This document shows, piece by piece, positions 52,512-61,692 of a stretch of 64,000 nucleotides of DNA. Below the pieces are notes generated by a model, which saw only the letters and a list, made by a program, of their open reading frames with translations, ran no database searches and was not told where the DNA came from. The position numbers were made by a program, and so were the translations under genes. Position 1 is the first letter of the stretch. Every line of letters starts with the position of its first letter. Source of the DNA: Bacteroidota bacterium (GTDB taxonomy: Bacteria; Bacteroidota; Bacteroidia; Chitinophagales; Chitinophagaceae); contig JABDGU010000007.1 in assembly GCA_013285905.1 (NCBI GenBank), positions 1-64,000 of the forward strand. Reading direction: 5' to 3'.

Positions 52512-52766
52512 ATGGATGTGCAGGCAGAAACATTGATGCGGCTTTCGGAATTACCAACCGGTAAACGGGCAATTATAAAAAGCCATGATGAGAGCGAGTT
52601 TCAATTAACACTTATGGAAATGGGCTGCATCCCCGGAGAACCTATCTGGGTGGAAATGATAGCCCCAATGGGCGACCCCATGGCCATACAAATAGCCGGC
52701 TACTACTTAAGTATCCGCAAAAATGATGCTGACAAGATATGGGTGGAACTTATTTTAAAAGTTTAA
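52512..52766 (+). CDS. feoA: FeoA domain protein
   Basis: This 84-residue protein has one SH3-like FeoA domain (LSELPTGKRAIIKSHDESEFQLTLMEMGCIPGEPIWVEMIAPMGDPMAIQIAGYYLSIRKNDA). It contains the family's G-x-P-G and P-M-G-D-P-x-x-x-x-x-x-x-x-x-L-x-I-R blocks. FeoA usually assists the ferrous iron transporter FeoB; no feoB is next to it. ATG 52512 was chosen; an upstream ATG at 52434 would cover the promoter. It is divergent from ybeY. Confidence 0.9.
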   Translation: MDVQAETLMRLSELPTGKRAIIKSHDESEFQLTLMEMGCIPGEPIWVEMIAPMGDPMAIQIAGYYLSIRKNDADKIWVELILKV

Positions 52767-52851
52767 TCTTCTCAATATTCTATATCCTGAATTGATTAAA
52801 TATTCATAAATTAATATTATAGACCCTGGAAATTAAGGCTCGGTTTTTTCT

Positions 52852-52859
52852 TAGTTTTG
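52852..52859 (+). promoter_or_regulatory. -7 element TAGTTTTG of nadD
   Basis: A consensus match six bases before the nadD ATG (52866). The longer frame from TTG 52857 overlaps this box and is rejected. Confidence 0.57.
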
Positions 52860-52865
52860 TTCCCT

Positions 52866-53438
52866 ATGCACATCGGATTGTATTTCGGCAGTTTTAACCC
52901 CATTCACACAGGCCATTTGATAGTTGCAAATCATGTTTTAGCATATACTGAAGTAGACAAGATATGGTTCGTTATCTCACCTCACAACCCATTAAAAGAC
53001 TCACATTCATTACTAAACGAATATGATCGTCTACATCTTGTAAAATTAGCCATAGAAGATAATACCAAATTCAGGGCTAGTAATGTTGAATTTCAGTTGC
53101 CTAAACCCTCCTATACAGTAAACACACTGGCATACTTGACGGAAAAGTTTCCTTTGGAGCGGTTTTCTATTATTATGGGAACAGATAGCTTCCAAAACAT
53201 TCACAGGTGGAAAAATTTTGAACACCTCATTGAGAACTACGCTTTCATTTTGTATGCCAGGCCTGGCTTTGAAATAAAAGAAACCCAAAATGCCAAGCTT
53301 ACTATTTTAAATGCCCCATTGCTTGATATTTCTTCTACATATATACGCAAACAGATAAAGGAAAAAAAATCTATAAAATATATAGTCCCTGCAAATGTTG
53401 AGGAATACATACTTGCCAACAGGTATTACCAGAAATAA
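52866..53438 (+). CDS. nadD: Nicotinate-nucleotide adenylyltransferase
   Basis: This is a NAD biosynthesis enzyme of about 190 residues that adenylylates nicotinate mononucleotide. It opens with GLYFGSFNPIHTGHLIVANH, the (H/T)-x-G-H motif of the superfamily. The second signature is the ISSTYIRKQI motif near the C-terminus (ISSTxIR). Length is normal for bacterial NadD. Immediately downstream is the small-protein trio beginning with YtxH. Confidence 0.94.
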   Translation: MHIGLYFGSFNPIHTGHLIVANHVLAYTEVDKIWFVISPHNPLKDSHSLLNEYDRLHLVKLAIEDNTKFRASNVEFQLPKPSYTVNTLAYLTEKFPLERFSIIMGTDSFQNIHRWKNFEHLIENYAFILYARPGFEIKETQNAKLTILNAPLLDISSTYIRKQIKEKKSIKYIVPANVEEYILANRYYQK

Positions 53439-53502
53439 GCTTGTATATGCTTGTTATTGCATAATTAACAAATCGGGGCAATGATGTTCGTCATTGTATC
53501 AG

Positions 53503-53510
53503 TATCTTTG
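53503..53510 (+). promoter_or_regulatory. -7 element TATCTTTG upstream of the YtxH-like gene
   Basis: An exact consensus match 39 bases before the ATG at 53550, presumably driving the three-gene run. Confidence 0.5.
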
Positions 53511-53549
53511 TATTAGTATTTTTATAGCAAAATCCATTTAGTAAATATT

Positions 53550-53768
53550 ATGGCAAAGACGGGTAAAACAATAGCTACATTATTAATTGGCGCGGCAGCA
53601 GGTGCAGTTGTAGGTTATTTGTTAGCAACAGATAAAGATAAAAGAGCAGAAGACATGGAAAAACTGAAAGGACGTATAAACGACCTGAAAGATGACCTGA
53701 AAACAAAATTAGAAAAAAAGAGGAATGATATTGAACATGATATCGAGCATGACATATACAAATCCTAA
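53550..53768 (+). CDS. YtxH-domain protein
   Basis: This 72-residue protein has a glycine/alanine-rich N-terminal membrane helix (TIATLLIGAAAGAVVGYLLAT) and a charged helical tail (KDKRAEDMEKLKGRINDLKDDLKTKLEKKRND), the layout of YtxH-type stress proteins. It is 11 bases upstream of the holin-like gene, and the three small genes form a run. Their shared role is unknown but such trios recur in this phylum. Confidence 0.85.
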   Translation: MAKTGKTIATLLIGAAAGAVVGYLLATDKDKRAEDMEKLKGRINDLKDDLKTKLEKKRNDIEHDIEHDIYKS

Positions 53769-53779
53769 GCCTTAAAAAA

Positions 53780-54133
53780 ATGAATATATTCAGTAAGCTA
53801 AGAGACCGGGTAGTTGAATACATTGATGTAAATATAAAACTGCTTAAACTCAATCTTATTGAGCAGACCTCAAAAATATTTGGGTATTTTATTTATATCG
53901 TTGTTATTCTTTTTATTCTTTTAGGGGCTTTACTTTTTGCAGGTTTTGGTATGGCCGAATTATTTACCCAGTTGGTTAATTCAAGGTGGCTTGGTTACTT
54001 AATTACTTTCGTTATTTATCTTCTTATGCTGTGGGTATTTATTGCCCATAGGAGGAAAATTGTAAAGAAAATAAGTAATGCTTTTATCAGGGTGGTAACG
54101 GAGCCGGATGAAGATGAGGGTGATGACAACTGA
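53780..54133 (+). CDS. Phage-holin-superfamily-like membrane protein
   Basis: This is a 117-residue protein. An amphipathic N-terminus (LRDRVVEYIDVNIKLLKLNLIEQTSKIFGY) is followed by two transmembrane helices (FIYIVVILFILLGALLFAGFG and LGYLITFVIYLLMLWVFIAH). This matches the small holin-like (DUF1469/Holin_X) proteins that accompany YtxH genes. It is not a phage lysis gene on context: no phage gene is nearby. The C-terminus is acidic. Confidence 0.78.
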   Translation: MNIFSKLRDRVVEYIDVNIKLLKLNLIEQTSKIFGYFIYIVVILFILLGALLFAGFGMAELFTQLVNSRWLGYLITFVIYLLMLWVFIAHRRKIVKKISNAFIRVVTEPDEDEGDDN

Positions 54134-54175
54134 AAACAATAGCCCGGTAAAATTTTTGTTATCCCACAATGAGCT

Positions 54176-54589
54176 ATGAGACTATATCCGAAACAAATAA
54201 ATAGCCTGGAAGAGCTGAGGCTCGAAAAACAAAAGCTATTAGATGAATCCAGACAAACGGATATTAAAAAGATATTGTCATTTGATAATATAAATTTCAC
54301 AAAAGGACCTACGTCGGAAACCCGTGATCATGATAATTCATCCTTACTGACCGGTATCCTTAAAGATAGTTCGCTACAAGAAACAATAGTTAGCTTAGGA
54401 ATGCCTCTTTTGCAAAAAGCGGGTGTCAAAGTAGGGTCAGCAGGGAAAGAACTTGGTAAAAAAATAATAGTATCGTCTGCAAAAGAAGTGTTAGGGGGGT
54501 ATTTAAAATGGAAGGCTGCAGAATTAACAATAAAGGGGCTTTCACACCTGGTCAAATCCAGAAAGAAAAATAAACACGCTAAATCCTAA
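54176..54589 (+). CDS. Hypothetical protein, third gene of the YtxH/holin run
   Basis: This 137-residue protein is cytoplasmic or peripheral and helical (LEELRLEKQKLLDESRQTDIKKILS), with a lysine-rich C-terminus (VKSRKKNKHAKS) and a glycine/valine-containing middle (LLQKAGVKVGSAGKELGKKIIVSSAKEVLGGYL). No family was recognised. It lies 42 bases after the holin-like gene on the same strand and probably belongs to the same transcript. Confidence 0.7.
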   Translation: MRLYPKQINSLEELRLEKQKLLDESRQTDIKKILSFDNINFTKGPTSETRDHDNSSLLTGILKDSSLQETIVSLGMPLLQKAGVKVGSAGKELGKKIIVSSAKEVLGGYLKWKAAELTIKGLSHLVKSRKKNKHAKS

Positions 54590-54607
54590 GTTTACTTCTT
54601 ATACTTT

Positions 54608-55432
54608 CTATTTTCCAACTTCATGCAACGCCAACAATGGAATTTTGCTGTTGTGTATCAATTCCACTGTATGACTTTTATGAAATAGGCGTTCGAAAAA
54701 AGAATGCTTATGCGGTATAACAACCAGCCAATCCATGCCGTTCGACTGTAAAAACAGTTTTATAGCAGCATCAGTATCGGGATTATCAATAAAATGATAC
54801 TGTGGTTGTGCCTGCGATAGGATGGCATGTATCTGTTTACTTTTTTCAGAAGTATCGTGATCCGCTTGTTTCCATTTATGATCTACGCTAAGCACATGTA
54901 ATTCAGCATGCAGCAATTGTACTATACCTAACAAATTCTGCAATGGACCAAAGTCATTTATATGACTGAAATCGCAGGCAAAACATAATTTTTTAACGGG
55001 GCTGTAAATTGCGCCATGTGGCACCGCAAGCACCGGATATTGCATTTCTGTAAGCGCATCCAGAACGGTGCTGCCCGGAAAAATTGAAATGTCACCACTA
55101 TTGCCAAACACTATTAATTCTGGCGATATTCCACCATCAATAAATTCTTCCAAGTCATCAAAAAGTTCTCCATAAATTACCTTAGCGGAAACATCAAGGT
55201 GCGGGAAAAATTGTTTTGTTTGTTCCAGCAATTCAGCCATCCTTTCATCCGCAATTTTCTGCCTTTCGTCAATGGGAATGATCGGCATTGGCGTATCCGA
55301 AAAAGTAACAGGCACGATGAATGAATGGAAAATGATTACGGAAGCTTTCAAATCGGTAGCAAGGCTACAGGCATAATTTACTGCGTTATTGCCAATCTCA
55401 GAAAAATCAGTTGCTGCAATAATTACCGGCAT
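54608..55432 (-). CDS. Universal stress protein, tandem UspA domains
   Basis: This 274-residue protein has two UspA-like domains. The first starts MPVIIAATDFSEIGNNAVNYACSLATDLKASVIIFHSF and runs to about residue 145. The second starts KKLCFACDFSHINDFGPLQNLLGIVQLLHAELHVLSV. The second domain's canonical ATP-binding G-x-x-G-x(9)-G-S/T is not obvious. The function is stress-related in other bacteria; no specific role can be given. It converges with the small-protein run. Confidence 0.87.
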   Translation of the reverse strand: MPVIIAATDFSEIGNNAVNYACSLATDLKASVIIFHSFIVPVTFSDTPMPIIPIDERQKIADERMAELLEQTKQFFPHLDVSAKVIYGELFDDLEEFIDGGISPELIVFGNSGDISIFPGSTVLDALTEMQYPVLAVPHGAIYSPVKKLCFACDFSHINDFGPLQNLLGIVQLLHAELHVLSVDHKWKQADHDTSEKSKQIHAILSQAQPQYHFIDNPDTDAAIKLFLQSNGMDWLVVIPHKHSFFERLFHKSHTVELIHNSKIPLLALHEVGK

Positions 55433-55496
55433 ATTTTCATATTTAGCTAAAAGTTAAATAAAATATGAAGAATGGCAAAATTATCCTAAAAAATCA

Positions 55497-56252
55497 CTAA
55501 GCTACCTGACTTTTCTTTTTTGCAAAAACGTGTAAGAACTTTCCAAAAACATGCCCAACTGTTATGAGAAATATTTTAAAATCAAGCCACACACTCCTGT
55601 TTTTCAGATAATAAATATCCCATTGGATGCGTTTGCGAAGCTCCCTCTCAATGTTAATCTCACCTATATAACCTTTTATTTGCGCCATACCTGTCATGCC
55701 GGGCTGCACTTCGTGACGCAGATTATAATACGGTATACGCTGACTGTAATACGCCGTATGGTATAGCATATGTGGCCGGGGGCCGATAATGCTCATATCA
55801 CCAAGTAATACATTAAAGAATTGCGGGGTTTCATCAAGGTGAGTTAAACGGAGCAATTTTCCAATAAAGGTAATACGACTGTCGTTATTAGTAGCCTGTT
55901 TCGTATGGGCATCGTCATTAACATACATTGTTCGGAATTTGAAACAATCAAATTCAACACCTTTATAGCCTGTACGTTTTTGAATAAACAATACAGGTCC
56001 TTTTGACGTTATTTTAATTAGTAAAGCAATAATTGGGAACAACCAAGACATAATAAGCGTAATAAATATCATTGAAATAACAATATCCATTGCTCTTTTT
56101 ATAGAATAATAATATGAAGATGGCTGATATACAATGTAACGCTGATTCATTTCCTGAAACATTTCGCGCATTTCTGCAATATCAGACAGTGGCGGCGCGG
56201 TTTGGCGTATTTCGCGCTCCAGAGGAAAATTTATAACGATGGGTTGTTCCAT
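55497..56252 (-). CDS. Initiating sugar transferase (undecaprenyl-phosphate sugar-1-phosphate transferase)
   Basis: This 251-residue polyprenyl-phosphate sugar transferase (WcaJ/RfbP family) starts the lipid-linked repeat unit of a surface polysaccharide. It has one membrane-associated helix (AMDIVISMIFITLIMSWLFPIIALLIKITSKGPVLFIQKRTG) and the family sequence FKFRTMYVNDD. RLTHLDETPQFFNVLLGDMSIIGPRPH holds the catalytic D-E pair, with T-H where many members have S-L. The sugar is unknown. It is divergent from the universal stress gene side and opens the polysaccharide locus. Confidence 0.9.
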   Translation of the reverse strand: MEQPIVINFPLEREIRQTAPPLSDIAEMREMFQEMNQRYIVYQPSSYYYSIKRAMDIVISMIFITLIMSWLFPIIALLIKITSKGPVLFIQKRTGYKGVEFDCFKFRTMYVNDDAHTKQATNNDSRITFIGKLLRLTHLDETPQFFNVLLGDMSIIGPRPHMLYHTAYYSQRIPYYNLRHEVQPGMTGMAQIKGYIGEINIERELRKRIQWDIYYLKNRSVWLDFKIFLITVGHVFGKFLHVFAKKKSQVA

Positions 56253-56348
56253 TTATATGTTAGATGCAATTAAGATTCTAAAGTTTATTGCAGCAAAAAT
56301 CGTGTCAAACTTTTAAGAAAGTGCAAAATTGAACATTTTTTTCAGAAA

Positions 56349-57641
56349 TTAAGTGCCTATTGATAGATTTTTAACATTTGAGTTCCATATATTATAAAAT
56401 ATGCAGTAAAAGAATACATAGTATATAATTCCTGCCTGCGTTTGAAATGAGGACTCCTGTAGCATCAATAGCAAAAATGATATATTAAAAATTAAAAACA
56501 TATTCATACAACTCAAATCCTTCACATAATAAAAGGGATAAAGTACTATAATAAGAAGAGAAATTAAACCTATCACCCCCAACATAAATAAGGTCTGTAA
56601 ATATTGGTTATGCATATTAAATTCCCAGACACCGGGCTCAGACCGATCATTATTAAATTTATAGTCGTAAGAAGTGATCTTTTTTCTTTGGTACAATTTG
56701 ACATCTCCAATGCCGCAACCCGCAATCCATAGATTGTTCTCTTTTATATTTTCTATTGCTATTCTCCAGATAAACAACCTGAGGGTCAAATTATTAAACT
56801 TGGGGTCCTTATTGTTTATATCCGGTAGTAAGTATTCCATTTTATGATTCTGAAATATTTGCTCATACCTTGACCGAATTGGATTCCTGGTGCTTGAAAT
56901 GAATACTATTGCTATTACCAATGATACTAAAGCAAATCTTTGTTCCTTTAAAATGCTCTTTTGTTTAAGTATTTTCTTAAAATAAAATGGGGCTATTAAA
57001 ACAACCAATAATATCAGAAAAGTTTTGGAGGATAAAAGAATGTAAAACAGAATTTGTATAAATATTACTGCATAATACAATGCCTTTTTCTTAAATACTG
57101 ATTTGCTGCTCCATGGATATAATAGCAACATGGACAATGATAATAAAGTATATAAAGAAAAATAAATAGCATTGGCGCTAAAACAATGCACCAGATTGTG
57201 ATAGAAAAACTGGCTGGTTATACCGCTATGCTTCCAAATAATTATAGCCCTTGTAAAACATTCTAAAGCGGCAAAAGTCGTACCAAATACATAATAAATA
57301 AATATGTTTTCCAATTCTCTATATCCTATCCGAGGACCACAACCAATGACAAGTGGTAAAACAATAAACGACAGTTTTTGTTGTAGGTCAAAAAGGCCTT
57401 GTCGTTTGTCGATACTATAAAAATAGCCAACTATATGCAAAAAGTAAAATATTACTAATGCCCATAAAGCTTTATTTTTTTTTATATTATATACAAGCTG
57501 TTTTGCATTCAGTTGCAAAAGCCAGCTTACACTAAGCAGGATAATTAATATGGGAGCGAGAAAGAAATACGTTGGTATAACTAAGGCCAGTATGCATAAC
57601 AGAATATAGTAAATTTGTCGTGATTTGTTGTGCAGAAGCAT
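56349..57641 (-). CDS. O-antigen ligase/polymerase family membrane protein (first)
   Basis: This 430-residue protein has about ten transmembrane helices. The large periplasmic loop includes the characteristic WIAGCGIGDVKLYQRKK and EFNMHNQYLQTLFMLGVIGLI, close to the H-N-x-x-L-x-x-x-x-x-x-G-x-x-G of the Wzy/WaaL family. It would polymerise or ligate lipid-linked repeats. It is co-directional with the initiating transferase and divergent from the flippase gene. Confidence 0.85.
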   Translation of the reverse strand: MLLHNKSRQIYYILLCILALVIPTYFFLAPILIILLSVSWLLQLNAKQLVYNIKKNKALWALVIFYFLHIVGYFYSIDKRQGLFDLQQKLSFIVLPLVIGCGPRIGYRELENIFIYYVFGTTFAALECFTRAIIIWKHSGITSQFFYHNLVHCFSANAIYFSLYTLLSLSMLLLYPWSSKSVFKKKALYYAVIFIQILFYILLSSKTFLILLVVLIAPFYFKKILKQKSILKEQRFALVSLVIAIVFISSTRNPIRSRYEQIFQNHKMEYLLPDINNKDPKFNNLTLRLFIWRIAIENIKENNLWIAGCGIGDVKLYQRKKITSYDYKFNNDRSEPGVWEFNMHNQYLQTLFMLGVIGLISLLIIVLYPFYYVKDLSCMNMFLIFNISFLLLMLQESSFQTQAGIIYYVFFYCIFYNIWNSNVKNLSIGT

Positions 57642-57787
57642 GGCTGCATATTTTATTTTATAGTTGTTTATTACTGACCTTAGTTTGAGTTGCTGTTTTA
57701 TCTTCGCAGCAATTAATACCCTTCCTGATATAATTTTTGCTCGGTTGTTTCACAAATGTATGTTTGTAAAAGTAATTGATTTGAGAG

Positions 57788-57795
57788 TAAATTTG
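57788..57795 (+). promoter_or_regulatory. -7 element TAAATTTG upstream of the flippase gene
   Basis: A consensus match 28 bases before the GTG start at 57824. Confidence 0.45.
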
Positions 57796-57823
57796 TGAAC
57801 ATTCTTGGAGACTATTTTATAAA

Positions 57824-59245
57824 GTGAAAAATAACTTAATTAAAAAAATTTTTTCCTCTGGTCTCCAGGCTATAGCAATCCAGGTTTTTGGCACTGCTTT
57901 CTTTCTTCTTATTTCGCTTTATCTTTCTAAGGATGATTTCGGTATCATCAGCTGGTCTAATGCAATATCGACCTTCATTACAATGTTGCTCAGCTTTGGC
58001 CTGGAGCAAAGTGTGGTAAGGAGAATAGCCATTTCAAAAAATTCGGATTGGACAGTTACCGCATATTTGTGCCACGCCATAGCCGGCTCTCTGCTCTCCT
58101 TGCTAATATTATTCGTAATCAAGAGTATTGTTAAAGATGAAAATTATTCCATGCATATATTGCCATGGGTATTTTTAGCTCAAAGCATTATCTATATGGC
58201 TTCGCCATTTAAACAATACCTTAATGCAAATGAGAAATTCGCGCCGTATGGGCTTATTTCTTTTCTGAGCAACCTTATTAAAATTATTTCAGCAATTGCT
58301 TTTATCTTCTTCGCCTTATTTTCAATTCAAGCTGTTATATATATATTGATAGGATGCGCTTTATTCGAGTTTTGCTCTTTGTTCCTGTTCGTTGTTTATA
58401 AAACTAATTTGCGTTTTGTTTTCAAATTCTCTCTCTACATTAAATTGGTAAAAGAGTCTTTGCCGTTGTATATAGCAGCACTGTTTGATACCAGCCTTGC
58501 ACGCATGGATTGGATATTATTGGGAATCCTCTCTACCAAAGCAATTACTGCGGATTATAGCTTTGCATATAGGGCCTACGATATCGCAAAACTTCCTGTA
58601 TTTATTCTAGGTCCGGTTATTTTACCAAAATTTGTTCGCGCATTTTCTTCTGGCGGCTTTGTAAATGAATCGAAAAAAAAAGAAATAAATAGTTTATTTG
58701 CTATAGAAACATTTGTAGCCGTAGCGATCGTTTTATGTATGAATATTATCTGGGCTCCTGGAATAAATTTAATAACAAGCGGCAAATATGGTCATACAAA
58801 TTCCTTTGTTTTTTTTATCATCTCTTTATGCCTTCCTTTACATTTTTTCATTAACCTGCTTTGGACAATAACTTATTCCGAAAAAAAATACAAACACATA
58901 TCCCTGATCACTATTATTACGGCTTCCAGTAATGTCCTGCTAAATCTTGCACTGATTCCCTTTTTCGGTGGCATAGGCGCAGCATTTGCCTACCTGGCAT
59001 CCACTCTTATCCAGGCAATTGCATATTATATAGTAGTGTGCCGCTCATCCTTATATATCTCATACCTCCCGATAATAATAATGTCGGCAATTGGCATTGC
59101 AGCTTATTATACCAGTTTATATATAAGTCGCGTGGTAGCTATACAACTTTCAGTTGCTATTGTTTTATTTTTCGCAATTTCCTTACTGCTAAAACAAATT
59201 AATTCAAGCCATTTGCGTACAGTAAAACTATACCTGAAAAGATGA
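57824..59245 (+). CDS. Polysaccharide flippase (Wzx/MATE-like)
   Basis: This 473-residue integral membrane protein has about twelve helices of the MVF/PST superfamily, moving lipid-linked oligosaccharide across the inner membrane. It opens KKIFSSGLQAIAIQVFGTAFFLLISLYLSKDDFGIISWSNAIST, the family's amphipathic and first helix. GTG is the start. It overlaps the downstream glycosyltransferase by four bases (ATGA), so the two are translationally coupled. Confidence 0.9.
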   Translation: MKNNLIKKIFSSGLQAIAIQVFGTAFFLLISLYLSKDDFGIISWSNAISTFITMLLSFGLEQSVVRRIAISKNSDWTVTAYLCHAIAGSLLSLLILFVIKSIVKDENYSMHILPWVFLAQSIIYMASPFKQYLNANEKFAPYGLISFLSNLIKIISAIAFIFFALFSIQAVIYILIGCALFEFCSLFLFVVYKTNLRFVFKFSLYIKLVKESLPLYIAALFDTSLARMDWILLGILSTKAITADYSFAYRAYDIAKLPVFILGPVILPKFVRAFSSGGFVNESKKKEINSLFAIETFVAVAIVLCMNIIWAPGINLITSGKYGHTNSFVFFIISLCLPLHFFINLLWTITYSEKKYKHISLITIITASSNVLLNLALIPFFGGIGAAFAYLASTLIQAIAYYIVVCRSSLYISYLPIIIMSAIGIAAYYTSLYISRVVAIQLSVAIVLFFAISLLLKQINSSHLRTVKLYLKR

Positions 59246-60444
59246 ATATCTTATACCTATGTGATGAATACCCTCCGGGGAGGCATGGAGGAATAGGGAC
59301 AGTCGTACAATCACTTGCCCGGCAAATGCTTAAAAGGGGACACCGGGTTATCGTTGTTGGCTTTTATGATTGGGGCTACGGGGGCAAAGACGAATTCGAT
59401 GACCAAGGTGTAAAAGTTTATCGTTTCCGACGAAAGTTAGATTCGTCATTTTTTGCAAAAAAAGATGCACTTATTGTACGTGCGGCTTATCGTTTACTTT
59501 ATGCTGCCGGTATCTTTCAGTGGGATATATCTGCAAGCCTGATAGAATACAAGTTTTTTTTAGAAACATTAATTGAAAGATTTAATATTGAGATCATCGA
59601 AATGCCTGATTTCAATGAATACGTTCAGTATTGCCGACGGTACACACCTTTTCCAAAACTAAGCAAACCTACCATTGTAAAATTGCATGGCACTATAGCC
59701 TATTTTTTAAAAGAAACAGGGCAGGACGTTCCATCCCTTATTTGGGAAATGGAAAAAACAACGATAGAGCAATCCACTGCCCTTACCAGCGTAAGCAGCT
59801 ACACTGCCCGCAAGACAGCTGAGTACTATAGCTACAAAAAACCCATAACTGTTCTATATAATGGTATTGACTCATCTATCACACTCTCCAATGTAAATAA
59901 AAAAGAATTGCAGGTGGCTTTCAGCGGATCGCTTGTTGCCAAAAAAGGCATTTTCCAGCTAATTAAGGCCTGGAATATAGTTCATGAGAATATTCCCAAT
60001 GCCAGACTTTTGATTTTTGGAAAAGGTGTGCTTAAGCGTGTGAAAAAATATTTGAAACCCGGCGTAGAATCGTCTGTTTATTTTAAAGGTCATGTACCGG
60101 GCGATGAATTATATAGAAATCTTGCCGAATCACAATTAGCTGTTTACCCCTCTTATGCAGAAACTTTTGGGATGACTGTTCTCGAAGCCATGAACCTGGC
60201 GACACCGGTTATTTATACTACGCGAGCCACAGGGCCGGAAATAATCTCCGACGGGATAGATGGTGTACTGGTCGACCCGGATAATGTTGATGAATTAGCA
60301 GGAAAAATAATTTACTTACTTAACAATCCCGAAATCTGCAGACAACTCTCAACCAATGCTAAGCTCTCTGTAAAAACAAAGTTTGATATAAGCATTACAA
60401 CGCAAAAAAATATTTCATTCTATGAAACCATCTTAAAAAAGTAG
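59242..60444 (+). CDS. Glycosyltransferase family 4
   Basis: This 400-residue GT-B glycosyltransferase has the N-terminal motif MNILYLCDEYPPGRHGGIGTVVQSLARQMLKRGHRV. The C-terminal donor domain has FSGSLVAKKGIFQLIKAW and the family's E-x(7)-E region PSYAETFGMTVLEAMNLATPVIYT. It would add a sugar to the lipid-linked repeat. Donor and linkage cannot be read from sequence. It is coupled to the flippase. Confidence 0.92.
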   Translation: MNILYLCDEYPPGRHGGIGTVVQSLARQMLKRGHRVIVVGFYDWGYGGKDEFDDQGVKVYRFRRKLDSSFFAKKDALIVRAAYRLLYAAGIFQWDISASLIEYKFFLETLIERFNIEIIEMPDFNEYVQYCRRYTPFPKLSKPTIVKLHGTIAYFLKETGQDVPSLIWEMEKTTIEQSTALTSVSSYTARKTAEYYSYKKPITVLYNGIDSSITLSNVNKKELQVAFSGSLVAKKGIFQLIKAWNIVHENIPNARLLIFGKGVLKRVKKYLKPGVESSVYFKGHVPGDELYRNLAESQLAVYPSYAETFGMTVLEAMNLATPVIYTTRATGPEIISDGIDGVLVDPDNVDELAGKIIYLLNNPEICRQLSTNAKLSVKTKFDISITTQKNISFYETILKK

Positions 60445-60452
60445 TATAAGTC

Positions 60453-61454
60453 CTATTTTAATTGCCAGACTGCACTTAGCTCATGTCCGTCCAATTTGTT
60501 CTCTGATATCCACTTTTCTTCTTGCTCTCTGAATGAGGGCGGCAATAGCATTTTCAAATCGCCAAAAAAGCGATAAGATCTCCTCGATATACAGTTATAA
60601 GAACTGAGTTGGTTTTGAAGAAACGCAAATGAAATCCCTTTGCCATAATGATTCGGCAAATCTTCGACATGCAGGTCTGTTACGCTCCATATTTCAACAT
60701 CCGTCATTGGGGTTTTTATTATTCCTTGTTCCATTAGTTTTTCATTCACTTCGTCTATGTAGTCTTTTTTGCCGATGCCAGTAAATCTCTTAATTTTGCC
60801 TTTTATTTTATCAATCAGGATTTTGCTAAAATAACCCGGCAAATTCTTTGTTTTTTTAAAATTTCTTAGCTCGTTTTTTCTATTTACGTAGTTTTCTGTA
60901 AATACCGAATCCCCATTGGAATCATGAAGATGAATAAAGAATCCCCTTTCTTTTTGCAGCGACGCTATCTTGCCTAAAAAAACGTCAAGATTCGGTATAT
61001 GATGTAATACCGAGCAAGTTAAGATAAGGTCGAATTTCGCATTTTTCAGGGAAAATATATCATCTTCTATTACTTCAAAAGGTATACCCCAATTTACCGC
61101 TTTCGCAGCACACTGTTTAAGCATTCCCTTTGATGTATCCAGGAGATAAACTTTCGAAATATATTTGCCCAATCGTGTTTTAAGCAATTTATCTGTGCTC
61201 ATTCCCGTTCCGCAACCCACATCAAGCAGAATAAATTGACCAGGTACGTTAGGGGCTATTACCTTTAAAATATCGTCAGCTAAAAGGTCAACTTGTTCCT
61301 GCAGACTGCTATCCATATCATGATGAAGCGTGTCATAATACTTCGATTCTACATCATGAAAAATAGTATTAACCGCTTTATGAAATACCTCTTGACTTAC
61401 TTTAACACCTCTTTTGCTCATCAAAGGCTGCAGATTTTCCAAATCATTTTTCAT
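60453..61454 (-). CDS. Class I SAM-dependent methyltransferase
   Basis: This 333-residue protein has the SAM-binding motif I VDVGCGTGMSTDKLLKT (in ILLDVGCGTGMSTDK), followed by YLLDTSKGMLKQCAAKAVNWGIPFEVIEDD and LILTCSVLHHIPNLDVFLGKI. The N- and C-terminal extensions are long compared with small-molecule methyltransferases. It probably methylates a sugar or glycan in the locus, an inference from context. It runs against the neighbouring glycosyltransferases. Confidence 0.88.
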   Translation of the reverse strand: MKNDLENLQPLMSKRGVKVSQEVFHKAVNTIFHDVESKYYDTLHHDMDSSLQEQVDLLADDILKVIAPNVPGQFILLDVGCGTGMSTDKLLKTRLGKYISKVYLLDTSKGMLKQCAAKAVNWGIPFEVIEDDIFSLKNAKFDLILTCSVLHHIPNLDVFLGKIASLQKERGFFIHLHDSNGDSVFTENYVNRKNELRNFKKTKNLPGYFSKILIDKIKGKIKRFTGIGKKDYIDEVNEKLMEQGIIKTPMTDVEIWSVTDLHVEDLPNHYGKGISFAFLQNQLSSYNCISRRSYRFFGDLKMLLPPSFREQEEKWISENKLDGHELSAVWQLK

Positions 61455-61460
61455 ACCTAT

Positions 61461-61598
61461 TTATCTTTTAAAAGTAACACCCTCAGCCCCAATATATCCA
61501 ACAAAACTTGCGTTCTGTTCAAACCATCCCAACGGGCATACAAAATAAGACAGCTGTTTTACAATCCGCTTGATTTTTCCAGAAAAAGATGAGTGCAT
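61461..61598 (-). CDS. Possible small ORF, 45 aa, upstream of the methyltransferase gene
   Basis: This short reverse-strand frame ends six bases before the methyltransferase ATG. It reads MHSSFSGKIKRIVKQLSYFV, then CPLGWFEQNASFVGYIGAEG and VTFKR, with a basic N-terminus and an aromatic/glycine core. No clear promoter is visible. It could be a real small protein, a leader peptide, or a remnant of a larger neighbour. Coding support is modest. Confidence 0.3.
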   Translation of the reverse strand: MHSSFSGKIKRIVKQLSYFVCPLGWFEQNASFVGYIGAEGVTFKR

Positions 61599-61692
61599 AG
61601 TAGTAAAAGGCATATTTTTATGGCCTTAAGCAAATGCTAAACTCTGAAATAAAAAATTTGTAATACAAACTGTCTAAGTTTTATAAACCAGC

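Noticed and set aside
53780-54133. Holin-like gene as evidence of a prophage
   Set aside because: No lysin, structural, integrase or attachment sequences are nearby; the YtxH/holin-like run is a chromosomal set in this phylum.
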